A DNA stretch of 64,000 nucleotides from Tetraselmis striata (GCA_006384855.1 VCJN01001167.1:37175-101174); one strand, 5' to 3'. Positions 1 through 11,479 are shown, counted from the stretch's first letter. The notes: generated by a model from the letters alone, not told the origin. Translations and numbers: made by a program.

Positions 1-862
1 CCGCGCGGCGGGGGTCCCTCACCGCCTGCGAGCGGCGCAGGTCGCCGATCTCGTGCGTCACCGCCAGCTCGCGCTCGCGCTCCTCGCCAAGCCGGCGCCG
101 CGCCGCGTCCATCATGCCGTCCGCGTGCGCGCGCAGCCCCGTCCGCGCGCTGGACAGCGCCGCCTCGGTCGCCCTGAGCACGTCGGTACCCGGGTCCATA
201 AGCTCCGCCAGCATCTGCGGCGCCGTGCGGGTCACGCCGCCAGCCATCAACCCCGCAGCCAACCTAACCCCCCCCCCCTCCCCCCGTGGCGCCCTGCCTC
301 GGTGACTAGCCACACACACGCATGCACGGCATGGGAGGTACGGCGCCGACGCTCCCTTTGACCCACATCTTGCGACGCCCGCTGATCGATATGCGCTTCA
401 TGCCTACGAGCAGGTCGTTCTCCAACCATGCTCGACCATGCAGACCAAACCCTCACAGTGCCTCACTCCGAATACGGCGTTAACCGGCCTCCGGGTCCAC
501 GCGCGCTGTTGGGGCAACATGTGCAGAAATGCTACCATGCTAAGGTTCAAACCTCCTCCGGACCCGGTTCAGGGGTTTAGGTTTGGTCGGTGAGCATCGT
601 AACCCTGCTTTGGGGGCGCTATATGCCCCCCCCCCCCCCCCCCCCCCTCCACCCCCACCCCCAAAGTAAGAGGGAAAAGCCACATGCATCTTCAACTCTA
701 CCAAGCAACACAGACATCCGCGCCTGGACGCCAGAGAACCGTTCCGCCTAGACTGCGACTGTCGATGGCGACTGCAGCCACATGCCCAGCCAGGGTGGCG
801 TGATGCCCCCGGGGCCCCCTGACGTTCTATGTGCGCCCCGTGCCTGCCTACATTTGAGGCTA

Positions 863-904
<42 letters not shown>

Positions 905-3900
905 CCCCCCCCCTTTCTCTGGCGACTTGAGATGGCAGGCGCACGGAAGGATAGGCGGGGAGGAGGGGGGGGGGCGGGGGGGGGGGGGGGGGGGCACCTG
1001 GCGCAGCTGAGCCGCCTCCTCCTCCAGCTCCCCCCGCCCCGCAGCCAGCGGCGGCGCCAGCGAGGGCGCCGTCCCCCCCGGTCGCGCGCCCCCCGGGGCG
1101 GCCGGCCGGCCCGCGGCCATCTGGCCCGCGATGCGCTGCTTGAGGAGGTGCAGGTTGGCGATGGAGTCGCCCAGGCTCGCGCGGCTCAGCGCGTACAGCT
1201 CCGCCATCTGCCCCTTCTCGATGTCCTCCAGGTAGCTCAGCACCTGCCCCAGCCGCTCGCCGCCCGGCGCCCGCGCCACCACCGCCGCCCCGTCGCCGTC
1301 GCCGCCACGCCCTGCGAGCCCCGGCGCCACCCCCGACGCGCTGCCGCCCGGCTCCCTGGCCCCCTCGTCTTCGCTGCCCCCCTCCGCCCCGTCCTCCACC
1401 CGCTCCTCCTCCTCCCCCTCCCCCTCCTCTTCGCTGCCCCCCTCGTCCTCCCCCTCCACTTCTCGCTCCTCCGCCGGCACCACATGGCCGAATAACTTCT
1501 GCAGGCACCGAGCCGCCCGCCCCCGTCAGTGGACCAAAGCTCGCCCTCACGCCCGCCCAGGCCACCGACACCCAGCCGCGCTCGCCGCCCTCCCTCGGAG
1601 CCGCGCAGCTATTCCCCGGTGAGGCAGGTGGGTGGCAGGGGCGGGGACGGGGAAGGCCGAGTGGCCGAGCGGGCGGGGGGGGGGGGGGGGGGGGGGGGGG
1701 AGGGAGGATAGATGCCCCTAAATGTAGGCAGCCACGTAGTCACCCAAAGAGAAGGGGGAGGACAGGTGGCCCTACACGTAGGCAGCCACGTAGTCACCTA
1801 CATAGGAGGGAGAGGTGCCCCTAAATGTAGGCAGCCATGTCCAGAGAAGGGGAGAGAGGTGCCCCTAAATGTAGGCAGCCATGTAGTTACCTACAGAGGA
1901 GGGGGAGGGGTGCCCCTAAAAAAAGGCAGCCACGGGGGCGCGCAGAGAGCATGAGGTGGCTCAGGGGCACCACCCCGCCCTGGTTGGGTGTGTAGCTGCA
2001 CCCCCGTTTGGGTTTTAGGCGGGTTCCTGGGAAGGTGCTCATGGGCGGTGTGGCAGGGCAGCAATGGCAGCGATGGGTTGCGGCGCAGAGTTCCGTTCCG
2101 CCCCCCCCCCCCCCCCCCCCCCGCCCCACCCTGGGCAGCTAGCCTGGATGCCGTGGGGTGGCATCTGCGGGTAAGAGGGAAAGACTGAGGGGGGGGGGAA
2201 GGGGGGGGGGGGGGGGAGCAGCGGAGCGCACCGTCTGCGCCGCGGCCCGGTCGTCCCCATCGACCTCCATGCCGTCCACAGAGCGCAGGTGCGGCAGCAC
2301 CGCCATCAGCTCGATCACCAGCTCGTCGCCCGCGTCGCCCTCCCCACACGGGTTGCCCTCCAGCTGCGCGCACCCCCCCCCCCCCCCCCCACGGGGCAGG
2401 GTCAGCCCGGCCACACCACCGCACGCATGCAGCCGCCGCGTGATCAGATCAGGCGCTCCATGCCCTCCGCCAGCATCCCCCTCAACTCCCCCCGCCCACA
2501 CACACACACATGCACACGACGCCCAACCAGCTAGGCCAGGCAGGCGCTGACCCCCCCCCCCCCCCTCTCATTCTATCTCCACACAGCCCCCCCGCCCTGA
2601 GCCCCCCGCCTTCCTCAGCTCACTCGCTATGCCCCCCCCCCCCCCCCTCCGCAGGCAGCTCATCGGCGTTTTGAGAACAGTTGGCTCCGTCCGCGTGCGC
2701 CCAGCGGCGCCGGCAAAGCTGGTTCATCTATCAACTCTTATATTCTTGGAGACAATCATCGCCGCCTGCGGAGCCTTCCCACCCCCCTGCCCCCTCTGAA
2801 AGATGCCTGCCTACGGGAGAGGGGGGGGGGGGGGGGGGCAGCGCCCACCTCCAGGAAGCGCAGGGACGCCGGGAGCTCGCTGCTGTCCAGCGCCGCGATG
2901 TCGTTGTGGCTGAGGTCCAGAAACATGAGGGACGGCATGTCCCGGATGCCGGCCACCTGCGCGAGGCAGGGAGGTCAGGGAGGTCACCGGCACAGGGCCC
3001 CCGCTCAGCCGCAGCCGCACAGGGGTGCGTATCCGCATGTCCAACACCCCCTCCCTTAATGGCCAGCCTTCCCCAAACATCCCATCCTTCCCGTTTCTGT
3101 GGCACGTCCCGATCAGATGAAACACTCACCGCAGACTTAACATCGGTTCGTGGGCCTAACAGTAATTATTTGCTTTGCAGCTTGGCACCGGGAGTCCCGT
3201 GTGGCATTTGTGGTTTGCTCTTAACTATTTCACCGCCTTAATCGTTGTTTTCTCGTCGGGATGGGGGGGGGGGGGGGGTGTTCAGACATGTTATTTATCT
3301 GCGGACCGTTTTTGTTTGTGCGGTATCTCCTCCCATTGGCGATGGTCCCATATGCGTTTATGTTCTCCGAAGGTATGGACATCGGGAGGATGGGATGTGG
3401 GGGAATCGTTGCCTGCTCCTGGAGAGGAAAAGGGAGGGGAGGGGGGGGGGAGGGGATGCAGTGGAAGGGGAAAGGAGGGCGCGGGGGAAAGAAAAAGGAG
3501 GTTAGGAGGGGGAAGGAGAGGGGGGGGGGGGGGGGGGCTCGCCTGCGTGATGCGGTTGTGGGAGAGGACGAGGAAGCGCAGCCCGGCGATGCGCGAGACG
3601 TCCGGCACGGCGGTCAGGCGGTTGTGCTGCAGGTACACGTTGGTCAGGCGCGGCATGCGCGCGCAAGCGGCCGGCTCCGCGGCGCCCAGGCGCTGCCGGT
3701 CCATGCGCAGGTGCGTGATGCGCGCCAGTCCCCGAGCCCTGCGGCCGCCCCCGTCCCCACCCCGGTCCCCACCCACTCAGCGCTCCGCCGCGGCATCGCA
3801 AAACCTCGAGAAGGGAAACGAGGGGGGTTGAAGGAAGGTCCCGGTATTAGGGGGGGAGGGGGGGGGAGGGAGAGGGGGTGCGCACCGCCATTCGTCCGGG

Positions 3901-4566
3901 TCGACCGCCGCGTCTTCTGGCGTGATGGGCTTGGGCACGCATCTCTCCGCGATAAAGTCCTGGACGTGTGTGGAGTATGAGCCAGATGGCAACGAAACTG
4001 CAGCAGGAGCACACTTGGGAGCTGGATGGAGTGAAGGACAGGTGAAAGGGAGTTTAAGGAGAGGGGGGGAGAGGGGGGACATCGCAGCCCACCAGCCCCA
4101 CCTCTGTGAGGGTCGTTGTGGGCTTAGCGGCCTCCTCCGCCGCCAGCAGTGCCGCCACCTCCGCGTCCGTCAGCTCCGCCAGCTCCTCCTCCTCACCCTC
4201 CACGCCCCAGTCCACGCCCGCCGGCTCCGGTCGCCCATCCAGCAGCGCCGCGAGCGCCGCGGACGCCGCCCCATCATCCGCCGCCGACGACTCCGCCGGC
4301 TGGCCGGAGCCTCTGGTCGGCCCGCTCCGCGCACTGCGGGGCTTGGACGCCGCCGGGGCCGCAGGCGCGCCGGATGCCGGCCTGCTTCGGCCGCTGCCGG
4401 GCTTCGGCGCGCCGGGAGGCGGCTGGCTGGGCGCCCGCGCGGCGGACTTGGTATTCCCTGCCAGGTTTCCTCCGCCGCCTCGCCCCGCCGACGCCGCCCG
4501 CCCGGAGGAGGCGCTGCCTCCCCGGCCACCTTTCTTCCCCGGGCCCACAGGCTTCTCGGTGGGCAT
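1..4566 (-). CDS. LRRC46-like leucine-rich repeat protein (7 exons, 3' end off the window)
   Basis: Exons on the minus strand: 4566-4102, 4013-3886, 3738-3543, 2956-2849, 2363-2232, 1498-998 and 216 to beyond 1. Every junction keeps phase, giving more than 580 residues. Residues 1-155 are a Gly/Ser/Ala/Pro-rich basic region followed by an acidic stretch ending near TTTLTE. Residues about 198-343 are LRRs (LTNVYLQHNRLT, LRFLVLSHNRIT, LMFLDLSHNDIA), closed by an LRR cap (EGNPCGEG...LPHLRSVDGMEV). An acidic E/D-rich linker and a coiled-coil tail follow. LRR number, order and cap match animal LRRC46, a protein linked to cilia and sperm flagella. The protein is longer than mammalian LRRC46 because of both flanking regions. 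Exon 3 ends CAG|GCGAGC, so intron 3 appears to be GC-AG; the LRR register supports that cut. The exon 2 acceptor (AAG at 4014-4016) is the least certain junction. Confidence 0.78.
866..901. repeat. (CT)n microsatellite
   Basis: An uninterrupted CT dinucleotide run of about 36 bp lies in the last visible intron of the LRRC46-like gene, close to a long G-run at 962-994. The intron also holds a poly-C run at about 627-648. Confidence 0.9.
1711..1935. repeat. Minisatellite of about 48 bp, 5 copies, inside an intron of the LRRC46-like gene
   Basis: Five imperfect units begin with GCCCCTAAATGTAGGCAGCC (or GCCCTACACG...) and continue with a purine-rich GAGGGGGAGGGG-type spacer. They run from about 1711 to 1935, between exon 6 (ends at 1498) and exon 5 (starts at 2232) of the minus-strand gene. 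The array keeps an open plus-strand frame (VGSHVVT repeats), but this is a by-product of the repeat. Confidence 0.8.
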
Positions 4567-5275
4567 CTCGCTCAGCGCTCAGCACAACCAGGATGGGATA
4601 GGAGGCGGCAGACTCGCATCGGCGGCAAAGGGCGGCTGTGAGGGGGTAAAGCGGCGAGGCCGAGCGGAGAGGTCAGCGCGCCACGACCGAGCGAGAGGGC
4701 GGCCACCGCAGCGAGTGCCGCGAAACGACTGGCCGCGGTGGGCAGCGGAGGGCGGCAGCTGCGGATCGCGATCACCGCCAGTCCGCGAGAGGTGTCGCGT
4801 GACGTGCTTGCTTCTGCTGCTGCCCCTGCCGCTGCTGCGCGGCTTCCTATCGTGACTTGCTTCTTGCTGCGCAGCTTTGGACGCGGCGCGTTCGTCACAC
4901 CCGTGCCAGCGTCGTGCCGTCGTCCCGCCCGCGACATCAGCATCATCAGCAAGCAGTAGTTTATTCGCTGTTCTTTCCAGTATACCCGTTACCAGTATGC
5001 GGGTAGCGCTCTGGTCGCTTAATATTCCAGGCTATTTTTCGCTGTCCACCGCACCGCGGGCATACTACTAAAAGTAGAGTTCGCCCCGGGGCATGCATCG
5101 GCCGAAGCCGCCCCAGCACTTGACCTCTTGCGTCAACTGCAGTCGTACCTGGTAGGTCTGGCATAACCCTTACTTCGACCATCGCCTCATTCGAACCTCG
5201 AATAAGGTTCGACCGAATAAGGTTCGACTAATGCATCAACCGGGTATACCCAGGACGACAGCCGGGCCGACATTA
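4567..5275. other. 5' flank of the LRRC46-like gene; no gene seen
   Basis: The first part, to about 4950, is GC-rich and holds the likely promoter and 5' UTR of the minus-strand LRRC46-like gene. The sequence beyond is less GC-rich. It contains a small direct repeat AATAAGGTTCGA near 5200-5225. I see no coding exon. Confidence 0.4.
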
Positions 5276-5283
5276 CCGTAATA

Positions 5284-5346
5284 GATTGACCAGGATTCGA
5301 ACCCGGGACCTCTCGCATGCGAGACGACCGCTCAAGCCGAGCGGAC
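5284..5346 (-). other. tRNA-like fragment (T-arm and D-arm-like), not a functional tRNA
   Basis: Read on the minus strand, there is a box-A-like CGGCTTGAGCGG and a good box B (GGTTCGAATCC within CCCGGGTTCGAATCCTGG), spaced about as in a tRNA. The anticodon arm is a perfect even palindrome (CTCGCATGCGAG) that cannot form a 7-nt loop, and the acceptor arms do not pair. It is best read as a tRNA pseudogene or the head of a tRNA-derived SINE. Confidence 0.35.
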
Positions 5347-5349
5347 AAG

Positions 5350-7500
5350 ATACGTACCGCGGGCCTACTATTGTATATAGTTATAGCTAGCTGCAAAATG
5401 CAATCAGGAAACCATCGAATAGGCAATAGAAAATGTCCACTACAACAGTTGTGAGGTGGAATAAGCAGCACCAGAAGAGGGTGCGGAATGAGCACGGGCA
5501 AACGCATCAGACTTGGCCGTCTGCACTCACGCAGAGAGAATGCCGCCCAAGGTACCATGCACGCAAGCAGAGACTCGCTGCTGCAACAACCCCCGCCACG
5601 TGCGCGACAGGTGAGGGCGGAACTCAGCGGGCCGCCTGGCAACAACTACGACTGTATCATCAGCCAACATTGGTTCAAAATAAATGTTAGGTTCGTCAAA
5701 AGTTTCATGGTTGCGGTGTTAAGCAATGTTGGCCTCAAAACCCTTGTTTTCAGGGGACAAGACACGCGCCACAAAATAATCTAAGTGCCGACGTCTTGCC
5801 CCCGGCGGGCTTTCATGGATGGGGCAACATGATGATCACCGATTTAGCTTGCTTTTGGTACAGATGATGATCACGGATATAACTTGGTACTGTATTACCA
5901 AGTAACGTAGTGGGCGCTGTCAGTAATTATAGCTAACCAAGTCTGTAATAGAAATGTTGAAACCATAACATTGCCATTGCTATTTTCATGTATGATCAAA
6001 GCTACCATGCAGCAACACATGGATGGTAATACAAGCAATGCAAGAGTAAAGTCTCCTAGACAAGCTTCGAAACCATCATGTTTGTCATGCATCCGAAAGG
6101 CATGAAGCGAAGACATGAATGATATGCAGATGCTCCGAAACCAATTGTGGTGACACATTGTTACACATGTATTCATGGCCGGCTCTCAATTAGAAAATAG
6201 GCGCGGCCGCCCAAGTGCCTACGCGCACACATGACTGGGGCCGCTTGCGGCAGCGGCTTAGTCACCCAGCGCATCATCATCACTATCACTGGAAGCATCA
6301 TCACCCTCCTCTGAATCCGCCGGCTCGGAGGAGTGCCCGCCTTCCTCCTCGTCCTCGTCCTCGTCATCACCTTCATCCCCATCTTCCTTCTCTTCGCCGC
6401 TGGTAGACAACTAACGGCATCATGATCATCACCGTGATAGCCCCCAGCATTGCCGGTATCGGCATCGACACCTAGGTCGTTGGTTGGCGCTGCTACTCAC
6501 GACAACCATTTTTGCACAGACCGAGGTATCTCCCCCTACCTTGATTCGATCTGGCAACATCGGCTTGTAGTGCTTGCAAGTATGTGCTCCTTGGCGATAC
6601 GGGAGGCTGCAATAATAAAGCAAAATGGTTATCGAAAGGGACACATTGAGAAATAACATTATTCGTATTTCCGTCCCTTGCCGTCATTGATCTTAGCACG
6701 AGTTAATCGATTGTTGATTGTTATGAGTATTAAGCATAGATTAGCGCATTCCAAGTTTTGCTCTCGAAAGACATCCAGCATTTTTGTCGTATTTTGAATA
6801 GAAGCATAAGATCTACTCTGGACTAAGTAGCCAACTACCTGTAAGCCACTACAGGAGGCTTGTTGCAGCCACGCACTCGTATATTCAAAGGGCCATGAGC
6901 TTGTAACCCGGCCGAAAGCGATGAGTGTTTTACTGCATCAAAATAATCAAAAGTATGGTACCGGTACCGTACCTTGCCTAAAAAGCAGTACGATTTACGG
7001 TACCCCGGTCCCGTACATGAAACAGAAATTATTTGCAGCATGCTGACAATACCTGCTGCTCATCAGAGCCCGAATTTCGAGTTTCGCTCTGCTTATTTTT
7101 TACTTTTTAGTGTAATTACGCTATCGCCAATATGCTTGTCATACCGTAAAATGAGTGAGTGCATACATAAATAGCGCAAAAAAACCCGCAGCAATGCGCC
7201 GTCATCATGATTAAATTTAATGAAGTTTCACTAGTCACTACTAGTAGTAGAAAGTACCGTAAAAGACGAGTACCGATACGGTATTCCGGCATATTAATCG
7301 CTATACCAGTACAAAGACCGGGCCGCTGCTAGGCGGCTTGATGTGTTGATTTTCTAGTAATACTACTCTTAGCATTTAGCAGTAGGTGGATTTCTCACTG
7401 CCCATTTGTTATTAACACCAGTACAAAGAAAAGTGATAATGTGCCACGTTGACTACGCGGGGGCCCATCATCCGTACGGTAGTAGGATGTAGGCATGCGA
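5350..7500. other. Gene-poor AT-richer stretch; only one weak exon candidate
   Basis: This interval has lower GC than the gene regions and no recognisable protein domain. Short repeats of GGTACCGTACC-like sequence occur around 6955-7020 and 7250-7320. Apart from the acidic exon candidate at 6258-6399, I see nothing I can support as a gene. Confidence 0.4.
6258..6399 (-). CDS. Possible terminal exon encoding an acidic tail (unrecognised)
   Basis: After a splice-acceptor-like CTACCAG on the minus strand, a 47-codon frame encodes GEEKEDGDEGDDEDEDEEEG, then a Ser/Asp-rich stretch ending DDDALGD and a TAA. The composition (about half Asp/Glu) is typical of acidic C-terminal tails of nuclear proteins. 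No upstream exon could be identified, so this may be a gene relic or chance low-complexity sequence. Confidence 0.22.
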
Positions 7501-7521
7501 TGGACAGGACAGGATGGACAC

Positions 7522-8009
7522 ATGCGTCCATCCACAGCATGGACGCATGCTTCCATCCACAGCATGGACGCATGCGTCCATCCACAGCATGGACGCATAA
7601 TTATACAGGTACCGTACCGGTAATCGCTATACTTACTACCGAGTACAAATAAATGCGACAATGTACTACGCTGACTACGCGATGGTCCATCCAAAGGATC
7701 GACGCATGCGCCCATCCACAGGATGGACGCAAGCGCCCAACCATAGGATGGGCACATGTACCGGTACCGGTAGGGTACTCGCTGGATACGAGCCGCCTTT
7801 AGGCGCTAAGATGGATCAAATAGATTAGGACCATTGCGTCCATCCTGTGGATGGACGCATGCTTCCATCCACAGGATGGACACATGCTTCCATCCACAGC
7901 ATGGACGCATGCGTCCATCCACAGCATGGACGCATGCTTCCATCCACAGCATGGACACATGCTTCCATCCACAGCATGGACACATGCTTCCATCCACAGC
8001 ATGGACGCA
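7522..8009. repeat. Tandem 25-bp hairpin repeat clusters
   Basis: Arrays of a 25-bp unit lie at 7522-7597, about 7685-7760 and 7835-8009. The unit is a near-perfect inverted repeat with arms GCGTCCATCC and GGATGGACGC. In the best copies (7835-7859) an 11-bp stem flanks a 3-nt TGT loop. Many tandem units carry one stem mismatch (CAGCATGG instead of CAGGATGG). Further copies lie at 9962-9986 and 10105-10188. Confidence 0.85.
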
Positions 8010-8439
8010 GGCAAACAGGCTACTACAAAACCAAATAAATACCATGTATTACCCCTGAGGAAATGAGATATTTAAAATGTCCATTAATATATGAAACCCG
8101 GCATCTACTGAAAGCAAGGGCTCTTGAAATACATATTTAGCTAAAAAAGATGGACGATGCCTCTCTCACCTGCCGCGTTTCAGTTGCAGGTGGTTACGTA
8201 TACTCTTGCCCCTAGCAGGGTGGGACTCCTATTCGCAGAGTAGAGCTGTCGATGGCGAGTTCCATATCTTCGATATCGAGGATTGCATGAGGCCGGGCGG
8301 CCGAGTGGCCGCCGTCTGCAGGCGCATAGCAGCGCCATCGGCACATATTGGTCAGTACAACAACATAACAATGCGGAGACACAGAGAGCCCGAGGTTGCG
8401 TGGGTAGGCTAGCGGCGCAAGACTCGACTCTTGTCATTT

Positions 8440-8855
8440 GAGGTGGGCGAGGCTGGGCGAAGTGCGAAATTGTGGGTCCATGAGCGTTACCTGGTGGTTG
8501 ACCGATACGGGCGTTGGGCAGATGGGATGAGCTGATCCCGCGCTTTACCTGCTCGGTCGCGAACTATACCGCATCCAACCACATGTCAGGTTTAGGCAAA
8601 GGAAATGGCAAGGCTCGGTATCGTGAAAGCGGCGGATAGGTATCGGGAAGCTGGCGGTTCTCGGCGAGGTGCTAAGTTATGGGTTCATGGGCGTGACTTA
8701 CCTGGCGGTTGACCGATAGGGCAGATGGGCGGGTGACCTGATCCCGCGCTTGACCTGCTCGGTCGCGAACGATACCGCATCCAACCACATGTCAGGTTCA
8801 GGCAAAGGAAATGGCAAGGCTCGGTCCGTACCGGGAACGCGGCGGACATGTCTGG
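8440..8855. repeat. Tandem duplication, period about 207 bp
   Basis: Two adjacent diverged copies share GGTTGACCGATA, CCGCATCCAACCACATGTCAGG and GGAAATGGCAAGGCTCGGT at a spacing of about 205-210 bp. No coding potential was recognised. Sequence between 8010 and 8440 holds nothing I can name. Confidence 0.75.
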
Positions 8856-9379
8856 GCAGGCTCGCGAGGAAGTAGATGGTGGTGTTGAGGGTGGTGGAGA
8901 AGTGAGTTATGAACTCTCGTCAGCAGCCCTTGGTCAGCAGATTGGGCCCGATGGCGGCGGCGCCGCCACAGGGGTTTAGCACGAAGTACTGAAAGAGCGC
9001 ATATATGATTATAAATATTATACCGATTAATATCGTTCGATGTGTTACGGAATGTATTGTATAGCATATCAATTCGTGTAGTTTTACAGTAGTACTGGTT
9101 CGATAAATAAATCCATACTGTACGATGTACTGCGATTGATCGGTATGTGATTTGCGTTGACCGGGTGCTCGCAACCACAGATATGGAGGGCAACCTTTGA
9201 CCGACGAGTCAACATACAATCCGAAATACCACCCAAGGTTTGACTGAGGACGATCGTAGGGCGGTCCACCATCAAGGTTCTTCTCATTTCACAGTCTCTC
9301 GCCGTCGCTCATCCCCACCTCCCCCTTCCTATCCGATGGCGCTCACTTCATCTTCCAAGCCGATTCACGCACTTGTGTC

Positions 9380-9883
9380 GTGCCAAATAAACCTCGCAAT
9401 TCCGGTAAGCTTGGCCAAGCCGAGTATCGCTACATTCAACGCGATGGCGCGATTGGTGGAGGAAAGACCACCGGTTTGAGCTTTCGTCGCGATACCCAAG
9501 AGGGCATCCTCTCGTGCGCGTTTGTTGTTGACTCACACGACCGCAAGGCCGTTCATCCTTGTTGCAAAAGCAACAAGTGCCTCTTTCGACTCATTGGCTC
9601 GCCCCTTGACCCATCGGCACCCACGATGGTGGAAGCACGTTGCCGCGACGAATTCTTGTTTGATGTTCGCGAGACCCGTAAGGAGATGCATGCGGAGGGG
9701 CAGAATCGCTCACGCGATATCCTCGTTGCCCGACTCAAGCTCGCGCTCCAACCGGAGGAGTCTCCTCCATCCCCCGCTCAAGGTTATTCCTACATTTATT
9801 CCCGCGAAGAGTCGAAGCAGGAATTGTGGTGGAAGAGGCCCAACGGAACCTTGCTCCGGGCGAGTGCCTTTTCATTACTTTAG
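9380..9883 (+). CDS. Unrecognised ORF, probably transposon-derived
   Basis: This 167-codon frame has ordinary protein composition, including an HPCCKSNKC cluster and a charged helix-like stretch (FDVRETRKEMHAEGQNRSRD). It ends just before the hairpin repeat at 9962. I do not recognise the domain. The fragment at 11480-11668 downstream on the same strand resembles TE-associated proteins, so both may be remnants of one interrupted element. The assigned start is only the first ATG of the frame. Confidence 0.3.
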   Translation: MPNKPRNSGKLGQAEYRYIQRDGAIGGGKTTGLSFRRDTQEGILSCAFVVDSHDRKAVHPCCKSNKCLFRLIGSPLDPSAPTMVEARCRDEFLFDVRETRKEMHAEGQNRSRDILVARLKLALQPEESPPSPAQGYSYIYSREESKQELWWKRPNGTLLRASAFSLL

Positions 9884-9961
9884 CCTTCTATTAGTTCAGC
9901 CGAGTGTGGCCATTCCTTTTCCGTTTCAAGCAAGGCTATTATTATCTGGCTGGAATATATT

Positions 9962-10188
9962 TGCGTCCATCCTGTGGATGGACGCATGGCACATAAAAAA
10001 ATAACTGAGTACATCAACGAGTATATTCGCTTTGAGGTAAGGAGCTCCTTTCGTATCGAACATGGTATACGGATTTGGTATTCGTTTCCCTCCACAGTCG
10101 CCAAGCGTCCATGCTGTGGATGGACGCATGGACGGTGCGTCCATGCTGTGGATGGACGCATGGTGCGTCCATCCTGTGGATGGACGCA
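9962..10188. repeat. Four more copies of the 25-bp hairpin repeat
   Basis: Copies lie at 9962-9986, 10105-10127, 10136-10160 and 10164-10188, separated by a few bases or about 120 bp. The outer two are perfect hairpins (stem TGCGTCCATCC, loop TGT). Their separation here shows that the unit disperses and is not only a tandem satellite. Confidence 0.85.
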
Positions 10189-10189
10189 T

Positions 10190-11260
10190 GGTGACTCGAG
10201 GGGGTTGTGTTGCACATCATACCAAACCACATACGCAATGAACAGATAAACAGATACACACCTGTGGATGAACAAATTGCGCGACCGAGCCACCCGATCG
10301 TAGTTGCGTCGTCACACACAACTACGTTACATACACAGAGTTATATACAGCGTTATATACATATCATTCTATGCCGCGCGCCCGCGTAGTAGCGTCCGCT
10401 GGACCCGCCATCACAAAGTTGCAACTGCCCATCGCGACCCCGACGGCACCCGAGCCCCTAAGCTCCGAGAGATCATGCCCATAACAGTGCTTGCGTCTGA
10501 GCAGGCCGCTGCTGGTTGTCGTCAATGCCGCTAGTTGTGCGAAACTGCAAATACCTGTAGACGGACGAGACGCAGGTATCTGAAGACAGCCCCCGCGCGC
10601 ACGCAGGTGGCACGACGATGACCGCGTGTACTCGATCAATACATGGTATGACCTCGCGAGCCGTCCCTACCAGTACAGGTGTGAATTACAAAAAGGACAG
10701 AAACAAATCCACCTGCTGCTAAAAGTAGTACTAGAAAAGTAGTACCAGTAGTCGCTTTTGTAATCCAAACCAGTAGTCGCTAGTGCCCTTTGCAGCTAGC
10801 TCATGTAACTATTAGTAGTCGCTGCTACTACCGCCCGTAGCTGGCGAGTATATTATTATGCTATTTCTGGTACCGGGTAATCCTAACCGCGGTCGGGGGC
10901 TATCTTGCCTGCGGAGCGGGTCCTGGTCTCCTGGATGCACCTCGTGGCGTTCTGCCCTGTCCTGGCCTGGCCTGGCCTGGCCTGGCCTGTACGAGCGACT
11001 ACATTATTATACTACTACAAGTGTTATACTACTACAGTAGTACTGGCGGCATCGCGGCTATAGCAAGTACTGTCGCGCTATTGTTAATGTCGAGCACTGT
11101 ACGAGTATGCATGGGTAATGATGCTGGGTTCGGTTACTTAGCGACTTTTTATGGTGATTTTCTCATATCGCCTTCTGCTGCTAGCTCATGCTGTAAATAT
11201 ATAGTTACTTAGCGACTGGTAGTACCTACCATAGTTCGAGGTACGACAGTAGGTGAATTT
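10190..11260. other. No gene recognised; short tandem repeats only
   Basis: The interval holds scattered CTAGTAGTCGCTA-type short motifs and a (CCTGG)n run at about 10962-10987. I see no supported exon or RNA gene. Confidence 0.4.
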
Positions 11261-11479
11261 GTTATGATACCTACGCTAGCGGCAGGCTTGAGCATACATA
11301 CTAAACCGTGTCTGGCGGGCAAGCGCAATGCTAGTTGCCATGCATGCTGGATGAGGAAGTCCCGAGTGTACAACTTGATGTATGTTGCCGACTGCAAGGA
11401 TCGTAACAGTGAGTGCTTCCTTTCCGCGGGTCCTAGTAATGGGTATTTGACTTCAATCGGCAACATTCACTAACTTTCA

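Noticed and set aside
540-1571. 343-codon minus-strand frame overlapping the last complete exon of the LRRC46-like gene
   Set aside because: Gly/Arg-rich shadow frame of a GC-rich exon. The alternative frame gives the phase-consistent acidic exon 6.
7522-8009. CRISPR array
   Set aside because: Units are contiguous 25-bp hairpins without unique spacers, in a eukaryotic intron-bearing genome. No cas-like gene is present.
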